Below are positions 45,239 through 52,020 of a stretch of 64,000 bases of DNA, in pieces. The notes below the pieces were generated by a model. That model had not been told where the DNA came from and ran no database searches. It saw nothing but the letters and a program-made list of their open reading frames with translations. The position numbers and the translations under genes are program-made. The stretch's first letter is position 1. The number at the start of each line of letters is the position of its first letter. Source of the stretch: Chitinophaga sp. Cy-1792 (GTDB lineage: Bacteria > Bacteroidota > Bacteroidia > Chitinophagales > Chitinophagaceae); contig NZ_VWWO01000001.1 in assembly GCF_011752935.1 (NCBI RefSeq), forward strand, positions 1,178,001-1,242,000, in the 5' to 3' direction.

Positions 45239-46308
45239 AATATAATTTTTAGCGTGGCCGTATAATGGTCGCCGTTATGGCTGGCAGTAAATTCATGCTG
45301 ATCAGGGTAAAGCAATGCCAGCCTGCGTTGCAGGTTTTCCTGGCCGATACCGCCGTTTTTGAATACCTGCCTGTTGGCAGGCACCGCATTGCTGACATCA
45401 AACGTTAACCTGTTCGCTTCCAGCTTCGCCGAAATGTTGATCCAGTAAGCGCCGCCGGCATATTTAAAGGCATTTTCCACCAAAGGCAATAACAGCAACG
45501 GGTATACGGACTGATGCTGCAATGCCGGGTCGAACTCCACTTTCAGCTGCAGGTGTTCGTTCATGCGTTGTTGCTGCAACTCTATGAAAGAGTGGAGGTA
45601 TTGCAGCTCCTGCCCTATCGTTACGGTCTGGCGCTGGTCATATAGTTGATAGCGCAGCAGCTCTGATAACTTTTCGACGGTGAGTTTGGCATCCTGCACA
45701 CTTTCATCCATCTGAAAGTAGATCATATTCAGCGCATTGAACAGGAAATGCGGATGGAATTGCGCTTTCAGGAAACGTAGTTCTGTATTGAGTTTATCGT
45801 TACTGATTTTTTCCAGTAAGAGCTGCTGTTCATAGTTTTTATGCAGTGATGCCGTAGCACGGATAATCGCGTAATACAGCATAGAAAATAAAAACGGCAA
45901 CAGGGTGACATTCACCACATCGTACCATTGCAGACCATCGTCCGTAAGGGCCACCATCGGAATGATGAGCGTATAGCTGATAAGGGTAATGATTATAGCA
46001 ACAAAACCATATTCCTTCCAGACCGGTAATGGTATATTCTTTTCTGCCTGCCGCCTGGCTATCAGCCGAAGTGCTCCAATGTATACATAGCTGGCGATGA
46101 TCGTGACCGCTATTTCAATGGCGGTGGTTATCCATGGCCTCGTCCAGAATCTTGTATCGGAAATGACATCATTTACCAGCCGCAGGCTGGTATATACCAT
46201 CAATGAGTAGAAGATGGGGAAAAGGTATATTCGCCAGATTTTCTTCATTATTATTAAGATAAATAAAAAATACTGTTTTCCGATCAGGCTAAACACAAGC
46301 GATTTCAT
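45235..46308 (-). CDS. LytS-like sensor histidine kinase
   Basis: A protein of 357 residues; ATG 46248 (MKKIW) would give 337 and may be the real start. Four membrane helices are followed by the His_kinase domain (phospho-acceptor in QFHPHFLFNALNMI) and an ATPase region with LLLPLVENAFKYAGG and GGIGQENLQRRLALLYP. It has no separate sensor domain, so the membrane part probably senses. It is coupled to the LytTR regulator, and the run continues into the bestrophin and condensin genes. Confidence 0.93.
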   Translation of the reverse strand: MKSLVFSLIGKQYFLFILIIMKKIWRIYLFPIFYSLMVYTSLRLVNDVISDTRFWTRPWITTAIEIAVTIIASYVYIGALRLIARRQAEKNIPLPVWKEYGFVAIIITLISYTLIIPMVALTDDGLQWYDVVNVTLLPFLFSMLYYAIIRATASLHKNYEQQLLLEKISNDKLNTELRFLKAQFHPHFLFNALNMIYFQMDESVQDAKLTVEKLSELLRYQLYDQRQTVTIGQELQYLHSFIELQQQRMNEHLQLKVEFDPALQHQSVYPLLLLPLVENAFKYAGGAYWINISAKLEANRLTFDVSNAVPANRQVFKNGGIGQENLQRRLALLYPDQHEFTASHNGDHYTATLKIIL

Positions 46309-46493
46309 CCTAATCAGGATTTTACAAACTTAAGGTTTACCCACCTCCCTGCCGGCTGTTTTTTGACGTTCTGCATACTGGCTTTGACGAAATGCAATAT
46401 TTTTTTCCGGCGAAGCCCATAGATACTCAATGCGTTATAAAATTAATTACTCTATTAGTCTATAGGATTAGTAGGAAATTAAAATAATCTCCC

Positions 46494-46501
46494 TATATTT
46501 G
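46494..46501 (+). promoter_or_regulatory. -7 promoter element of the AhpC/TSA-like gene
   Basis: TATATTTG is an exact match to TAnnTTTG, 58 bp before the ATG. The -33 element is not clear. Confidence 0.55.
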
Positions 46502-46559
46502 TTTCACAATTGGTAAGAAACCTGTTGCAATCATTCCAACCATTTTAAAATATACCAGG

Positions 46560-47165
46560 ATGTCTACACTTTACCGTTACGCCGACTACCTCCAGCAGCC
46601 AATTCCGGAGAACTTTCCTAAAACAGGATATCATAGAGAGAAGGTTTCGCCGATTCAATCCGGTCAGCGTTTTCCTGAGTTTTTCCTTGACAGGTCCGAT
46701 GTAATCCGGGATGCCGGGTTATTAACACAGGGGGCTAGTATTCACACTTTAACTTCGCAGCCACTGGTAGTGGTGTATTATTCTATTCACTGGAATGGTT
46801 ATGCAGATACATTGATTGAGCAGCTGAAAGCTTTGCAACCGGCTATAGAAGCGGCTGGCGCTAAATTACTGGTGGTTGCCAGTGAGGGCAGACAGGCGTT
46901 TGAAAATGTAAATGGTCAGGTTCCTTTTGATGTGGCTTTTGATGCGGATAAGCATATCGCCCGTAAGACGGGTATCTATAAAAAGTCGGATCCTATCTGG
47001 GGTTTTGTGGCTGGCGTAAATGAAGATGTTCCGGTACCGGCAGTATTTGTGGTAACACCATCGTTGCAGATCAGGTATGCTTTTGCAGATCTCTACCTGG
47101 AAAAACAATTACAGCCAGCGGATATACTGGCTGCAATCGATAATCGTGTTGCTATCAGCGCTTAA
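46560..47165 (+). CDS. AhpC/TSA-like thioredoxin-fold protein without cysteines
   Basis: A 201-residue protein. The order resembles peroxiredoxin-like redoxin domains: QSGQRFPEFFLDRSDVIRD, PLVVVYYSIHWNGYADTLIE where the peroxidatic Cys is expected, AAGAKLLVVASEGR, FDVAFDADKHIARKTGIY, VPVPAVFVVTPSLQIRYAF. The whole chain contains no cysteine, so it cannot be a thiol peroxidase. Its role is unknown. It is convergent with, and overlaps by 4 bp, the next serine hydrolase gene. Confidence 0.8.
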   Translation: MSTLYRYADYLQQPIPENFPKTGYHREKVSPIQSGQRFPEFFLDRSDVIRDAGLLTQGASIHTLTSQPLVVVYYSIHWNGYADTLIEQLKALQPAIEAAGAKLLVVASEGRQAFENVNGQVPFDVAFDADKHIARKTGIYKKSDPIWGFVAGVNEDVPVPAVFVVTPSLQIRYAFADLYLEKQLQPADILAAIDNRVAISA

Positions 47166-48448
47166 TCATTGATAGCCTGGTATACCAGGTTTTTAAAAAG
47201 CTCGTTCATATCTCCGTGAGAGGTAGGCCAGACATTCGTGTAGATCAATCCCACAATTTTTTCTTTAGGATCGGCCCAGTAGGTGGTGCAGAACATGCCA
47301 CCCCACTGGAATACGCCGGCAGGCTGTAGCGAAACCGCACTTCCCTTTTCTGTAGTCACCTTAAAGCCAAGACCAAAACAATTGTATTTGTCCCAGGCCA
47401 CTTCCAGGTCGCCGGTCTGGTTCATTGTCATAATACGTACGGTATTTCTGCTCAATATTCTCACGCCATTATAAATACCTCCATTGACCAGCATCTGCAA
47501 AAAAATTGCATAATCCTTTGTGGTAGACGATAATCCGCCACCACCGGAAAAGTAGGTACCGTTAAATTTAGGGTAGTCGGCCCATAGGTCAACACCCTTC
47601 AGGTTCACCGATTTTCCGATGTTATGTACCGTATGGGTGTTAGGGTCTTCTGTGTAAAGCGGTACCAGGCGGGACTTTTTATCTTCCGGAAGATAAAAAT
47701 AGGTATCATTCATGCCCAGGGGCTGGAACAGGCGTTCTTTAAAAAACTGGTCCAGGGACTTGCCGGACAAGACTTCCACCAGGTATCCCAGTACATCTAC
47801 ACCGAGGCCATAGGTCCATTTCTCGCCGGGGTTATGCAGCAATGGAAGTTTGGCAAGTATTTTCATCTTATCGCCCACCACCTGGTCTTTCAGTCCAACA
47901 CCACCTACTATACCGGCTTTTGCATAAATAGCCGTTTCCATAGGGCCGCCGATCTGGGCATAACCCAATCCGGAGGTATGCCTGAACAGGTCGCGGATGG
48001 TAATTTCCCGTGTAGCCGACACCGTTGTCCAGGTGGTGTCCTTACTGTTGAAAGACCTGATTACCTGTGGATTAGCGAATTCCGGGAGATATTTAGACAG
48101 CGGATCATCCAGCTGAAATTTACCCTCTTCGTATAACATCATGGCTGCGACGCTGGTGATAGCTTTGGTCTGGGAGGCAATCCTGAATATGTTATCGGTC
48201 CTTTCGGGAATTTTTTTATCCGTGTCGCTATAACCAAATGCTTTGTCATACACGATCTTTCCGTCACGGATGACCATGGCGGTGGCGCCATTCACATACC
48301 CTTTCTTTACATAACTATTTACAAGGGAGTCTATCCTGGATAATCTTTCGGCCGACATATGCGCCTCTTCAGGTGCTGCCGGCTTCAATTGCTGGCTCTG
48401 ACCATGGAGGCAGCCAAGTAATAAAAACGGGAACAGTATTCGTTTCAT
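47162..48448 (-). CDS. Serine hydrolase, beta-lactamase class C/EstB-like, secreted
   Basis: This 428-residue protein has a signal peptide (RILFPFLLLGCLHGQSQQ). The catalytic S-x-x-K is SQTK at 92-95 (IFRIASQTKAITSV); the second motif is in KWTYGLGVDVLGYLVE with Tyr; GGGGLSSTTKDYAIF lies in the middle and WGGMFCTTYW replaces the KTG box, as in class VIII esterases. It probably hydrolyses esters or D-amino acid peptides rather than beta-lactams. It converges with the AhpC-like gene (4-bp overlap). Confidence 0.9.
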   Translation of the reverse strand: MKRILFPFLLLGCLHGQSQQLKPAAPEEAHMSAERLSRIDSLVNSYVKKGYVNGATAMVIRDGKIVYDKAFGYSDTDKKIPERTDNIFRIASQTKAITSVAAMMLYEEGKFQLDDPLSKYLPEFANPQVIRSFNSKDTTWTTVSATREITIRDLFRHTSGLGYAQIGGPMETAIYAKAGIVGGVGLKDQVVGDKMKILAKLPLLHNPGEKWTYGLGVDVLGYLVEVLSGKSLDQFFKERLFQPLGMNDTYFYLPEDKKSRLVPLYTEDPNTHTVHNIGKSVNLKGVDLWADYPKFNGTYFSGGGGLSSTTKDYAIFLQMLVNGGIYNGVRILSRNTVRIMTMNQTGDLEVAWDKYNCFGLGFKVTTEKGSAVSLQPAGVFQWGGMFCTTYWADPKEKIVGLIYTNVWPTSHGDMNELFKNLVYQAIND

Positions 48449-48599
48449 AGCGGAATTTTAACGGCGGTTAAGATATAAATAGTTCAAGAATTTTTACGGC
48501 AGATAATTATAACTACTTGAAAAGTATAGTGTTTAATGGGTCTGGCGGGCAATCTAAAAATACCAACATCTAGGTATTTTATACTCCCTGCTATTCAGC

Positions 48600-48742
48600 T
48601 ACTTTTGCGGTGAGCACGTTTAAAATGTCGGACTCACTTAAAGAGTCTTTTTCCATATAAAATTTTTCTACGACCGTAAAATCGGTCAATTACCCCCAAA
48701 ATTGGGTCTCACCGTTATGGATGGGACCCAAACTGTTTTTAT
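48600..48742 (+). promoter_or_regulatory. Promoter plus structured leader or small RNA with terminator
   Basis: TACTTTTG at 48600-48607 fits the -7 box. Three hairpins follow: GACTC/GAGTC (48631-48647), GACCG/CGGTC (48672-48687), and TTGGGTCTCA/TGGGACCCAA (48702-48731), the last followed by CTGTTTTTAT. A competing hairpin CCCAA-AA-TTGGG (48695-48706) uses the left arm of the last one. The layout looks like an attenuator or a short RNA; no protein is encoded. The 48449-48599 part has no visible feature. Confidence 0.5.
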
Positions 48743-48753
48743 AAATTTCTAAT

Positions 48754-48761
48754 TACATTTG
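48754..48761 (+). promoter_or_regulatory. -7 promoter element of the PAS-LuxR gene
   Basis: TACATTTG matches TAnnTTTG exactly, after the T run at 48735-48740. Transcription from here would give a leader of about 135 bases for the ATG at 48903. Confidence 0.5.
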
Positions 48762-48902
48762 CAGAAAATAGACCAAAACCAACCACCTGTAAAAACCTCT
48801 TGCCATCAGTTCCGGAATAGTGTGTATGTAGAAGATGGGGTTCACTATTGTTTTTTTCCCGCTTTGTCTTAATTGTATATCAACGTAGAATACGAGTCAA
48901 AC

Positions 48903-49571
48903 ATGTCAGGAGTAACGCTGGAAGAGAAGATAAAAGCATTGCAATCTATTGAAGATGAATTGCCGGCTGTTCTATTGATCCATAAATTTCCGGAAGGAGG
49001 AGTGGTGCATATGTCGCAACGGGGTTGTCATGCCCTTGGCTATACGCTGGAAGAAATCATTGCCCTGGGCCAGGAGTATTACCAGCGTGTATTCAATCCA
49101 CAGGACGTGGAAGATTTTGTACCACGAATTCTGGAACTGGTGGAATCCCCTGCCGAAGAGGACAGGATCGTTTCTTTTTTTCAGCAGGTAAGGCTGGCGG
49201 GCCGTGAGGATTACGAATGGCACCTGAGCACGACCCGTGTTTTTTTCCGCGATGAAACAGGGCTGCCTACACACCTGATTACCTGCGCTATTCCCATAGA
49301 TCCGCTACATCACGTTACCAGCAAATTAAAAAGACTGTTAAAGGAAAATACTTTTCTGCGACAGCACCAGCACGTTTTTGCTGAACTCACCAAAAGAGAA
49401 AAAGAAATTCTCCGATTGACGGCATTAGGTCACAGTGCCGGAGAAATGGCCAGGGAACTGCATATATCAGAAAAAACAGTTGTCACCCACCGTAGAAATA
49501 TCAAATCAAAAATCAATGCAGAATCTATGTATGATCTTACGCAGTTCGCCCAGGCATTTGATATGATCTGA
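48903..49571 (+). CDS. PAS-domain LuxR-family transcriptional regulator
   Basis: A protein of 222 residues from ATG 48903; a TTG at 48873 would add ten residues of poor quality. The N-terminal half is PAS-like (VHMSQRGCHALGYTLEEIIA, then DYEWHLSTTRVFFRDETGLP). The C-terminal LuxR HTH reads LTKREKEILRLTALGHSAGE, MARELHISEKTVVTHRRNIK. No receiver domain, so activity is ligand-gated or unknown. It precedes the T6SS module by 267 bp and could control it. Confidence 0.88.
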   Translation: MSGVTLEEKIKALQSIEDELPAVLLIHKFPEGGVVHMSQRGCHALGYTLEEIIALGQEYYQRVFNPQDVEDFVPRILELVESPAEEDRIVSFFQQVRLAGREDYEWHLSTTRVFFRDETGLPTHLITCAIPIDPLHHVTSKLKRLLKENTFLRQHQHVFAELTKREKEILRLTALGHSAGEMARELHISEKTVVTHRRNIKSKINAESMYDLTQFAQAFDMI

Positions 49572-49634
49572 TTTTGTTATTATTTTTTGTAAGAAGATGA
49601 TATAATATTAACAATATTTTGTTGTTGGATATTA

Positions 49635-49655
49635 TACCTAAAATTTTTTTAGGTA
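49635..49655. terminator. Short perfect hairpin after the LuxR-type gene
   Basis: TACCTAAAA pairs with TTTTAGGTA around TTT. AT-rich and weak; may end the regulator's transcript or sit in the tssD leader. Confidence 0.4.
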
Positions 49656-49838
49656 GATGAAAGTGCCGCTATTAAAGGGTTTTGTGGAGAAGTGTTTTTT
49701 GTTAAAACGATTTTATGCACTTATGAATTTTTTATAGGTTGATGTTTGATTAATCTTAAAAATGTAATTTTAGTTGGATGTCCTATTGATGCATCAGGAT
49801 ATCTGTTAACCCGATCTTGTTTGTTTAACCGTTTTACC

Positions 49839-50228
49839 ATGTCTTTTAAAGCACGTTGTACTATAAACGGCCTTGATTTCAATGTTCTTGAATGCCGGTT
49901 TTCCTTTTTTCAAAGCACAGATTATTGCGGCAGGCCCAATGCCAGTACACTGGCCCATCACCTGGAATTGTTGCTGGAGTCTTCATCAGAAACCAGTTTG
50001 CTGGATTGGATGATCAGCGATACAGCCACACATAACGGCAGTATTACCTTTTACCGCCGGGATGCATTGTCACGGCTGAAAGAGCTGAAGTTTTCCGACA
50101 CCTACTGTATTGGCTATTCGGAGCATTTTAATGCTGCCAATGAACAACCCATGCAGATAAAACTGCTGTTATCTGCCAGGAAAATTCAGGTAAACAATTC
50201 CACATTCGAACATCAATGGCCAGCCTGA
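49839..50228 (+). CDS. tssD: Type VI secretion tube protein, Bacteroidota TssD (Hcp-like)
   Basis: A protein of 129 residues from ATG 49839 (MSFKARCTINGLDFNVLECR); the longer reading from 49746 is not typical. The second half matches the TssD pattern: LLDWMISDTATHNGSITFYR, LKELKFSDTYCIGYSEHFNA, MQIKLLLSARKIQVNNSTFE. It builds the inner tube or acts as a cargo-specific tube end. It overlaps the VgrG gene by 13 bp, indicating a dedicated secretion cassette separate from the main T6SS locus. Confidence 0.88.
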   Translation: MSFKARCTINGLDFNVLECRFSFFQSTDYCGRPNASTLAHHLELLLESSSETSLLDWMISDTATHNGSITFYRRDALSRLKELKFSDTYCIGYSEHFNAANEQPMQIKLLLSARKIQVNNSTFEHQWPA

Positions 50229-51994
50229 TAAAACTACTGCTTATGACTGCTATCGCTACTATTTCCGTCATCCTCGACGGAGAGCAATATACCAATGTAT
50301 TGTCGCTACAGCTGGAACAATACCTACATATGCCACATGGTTTCGAACTGATGGTACCGGGAAACTGGCTACAGCAGCAGCATACACCCGAACAGTTAGT
50401 ACAAAGACTACTGGGTAAACAGCTGGAAATAAATCTTCAAACCGGCAGCCGGCAGAAAAATACTTTCCGAGGCCTGGTAACAAGTGTGCATATCAATGCC
50501 ACTGCTGCCGGCCATGGCAGCTGTATCGTGAAAGGCAGCAGTCCGGACATAACCTTGCACCGTACTGCAGCAATGCAGGTGTTTGAGAACAAATCGGCAG
50601 CTACACTGGCAAAAGATTTCACCACGTCCCTGCGACAAACCAATATCAGCCCTAAGGCACACGAACCAATCCCCTACCTGTTACAGTGCCAGGAAACCAA
50701 TCTGCTATTGCTACAGCGCATCGCCGTCCTGTACAAGGAATGGTGTTTTTATGACGGCACCACCTTTCATTTCGGTAACTATCAGCCTGCATATATTTCT
50801 TTACAGACAGGAATACAGCTACTGGATTTTGAAATCAGTGTTGCCATGCCTGCGCCGGCCGCACAGGTGCATTGTTTCGACTATATGCTGTCCAGCCAGC
50901 AATATGCTACCGTAAAAGATTTGCCCAAAGATAACTACCTGCATCACCTCTTTGATGAAGTAACAGTATTGAATAATGCTTCAACATTAATATCAGCCGG
51001 CGCCTCAGCGGAATCTGAAGCGATAATGCAACAAGCGGTAGACAAACAAACGCGGACTTTATTCACACAAGGGTTGCAGCTCCGCGGCAGGAGTATCCAT
51101 GCCGGTATTCGTCCCGGAGATATTATCCGCGTGGAGCCGGCAGATAAAAGTAAGTCCTACGGCGATTTCAGGGTGATGGCTGTCCGGCATTTCATGACAG
51201 GAGACCATAGTTATTACAATACGTTCCAAGCTATATCTACAGCAGTGGAAGCGCCGGGATACAACGTTGAAACCCCGCGTTGTCATGGACAAAGCGCTGT
51301 AGTAACGGATAATGAGGACCCTGAGAATTTAGGACGCGTGAAGGTTCGGTACCAATGGCAAACTACAGGAAGTTCTCCATGGATGCGGATAATGCAGCCT
51401 GTAGCCGGAAATGGAAAAGGCTGGTATTTTCTTCCTGAAATCAATGAAGAGGTATGGATTGGTTATGAACAACAGCATTCAGACAAGCCATTTGTGGCGG
51501 GATCCTTCTATAACAATAGCCAGCGTCCTGCTCCGGCAGCAGTACAGAATAACCTCAAGGTGATACGTAGCCGAAGCGGGCATACCATCACCCTGGACGA
51601 TACTCCCGGCGCAGAACAGGTACACATTGCAGATAAAGGTGGAAACCAGTTATTGCTGGATACTTCCAGCGGAACGATGCAGCTACAGGCACCTGAATTA
51701 ATAACCTTGCACAGTAAAAATATTCTGCTAAAAGCAGATGCGGCGGTAACATTAGCCGCTGCAGGCGATGTTTCCATATCAGCTGCCAGCAACCTTTACC
51801 AATATGCAACCGCAACAGCAGTACTGTCGGCCGGAGAGCTAAGTCTTATTACAGATAAACAACTCTCCCTGTTTGCAGCCGAGCTGAAAGCCGTTTCGGA
51901 AAATGCAGCATTACATTCCACAAAAGGCGATTTCCTGATCAAATCGGCAAAAGCATTACATATACAGGGAGAAGAGAAAATCAATATGCATTAA
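50216..51994 (+). CDS. vgrG: Type VI secretion spike protein, VgrG/TssI
   Basis: A protein of 592 residues; ATG 50243 (MTAIATISVILDGEQY) is a likely alternative start. The gp27-like part ends near residue 340; then comes the gp5-like OB-fold (VVTDNEDPENLGRVKVRYQW, GWYFLPEINEEVWIGYEQQH, PFVAGSFYNN) and a beta-helical spike (SGHTITLDDTPGAEQVHIAD) ending in repeating beta strands. It forms the tip onto which the PAAR-like effector sits. Confidence 0.93.
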   Translation: MASLIKLLLMTAIATISVILDGEQYTNVLSLQLEQYLHMPHGFELMVPGNWLQQQHTPEQLVQRLLGKQLEINLQTGSRQKNTFRGLVTSVHINATAAGHGSCIVKGSSPDITLHRTAAMQVFENKSAATLAKDFTTSLRQTNISPKAHEPIPYLLQCQETNLLLLQRIAVLYKEWCFYDGTTFHFGNYQPAYISLQTGIQLLDFEISVAMPAPAAQVHCFDYMLSSQQYATVKDLPKDNYLHHLFDEVTVLNNASTLISAGASAESEAIMQQAVDKQTRTLFTQGLQLRGRSIHAGIRPGDIIRVEPADKSKSYGDFRVMAVRHFMTGDHSYYNTFQAISTAVEAPGYNVETPRCHGQSAVVTDNEDPENLGRVKVRYQWQTTGSSPWMRIMQPVAGNGKGWYFLPEINEEVWIGYEQQHSDKPFVAGSFYNNSQRPAPAAVQNNLKVIRSRSGHTITLDDTPGAEQVHIADKGGNQLLLDTSSGTMQLQAPELITLHSKNILLKADAAVTLAAAGDVSISAASNLYQYATATAVLSAGELSLITDKQLSLFAAELKAVSENAALHSTKGDFLIKSAKALHIQGEEKINMH

Positions 51995-52020
51995 GCAACC
52001 AACCATATCAACAATAAACT

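Noticed and set aside
47162..48448. Calling the serine hydrolases (also 56352-57443) antibiotic-resistance beta-lactamases
   Set aside because: The third boxes (WGG and HAG) and the overall pattern fit esterase/D-aminopeptidase-type members; nothing indicates lactam hydrolysis.
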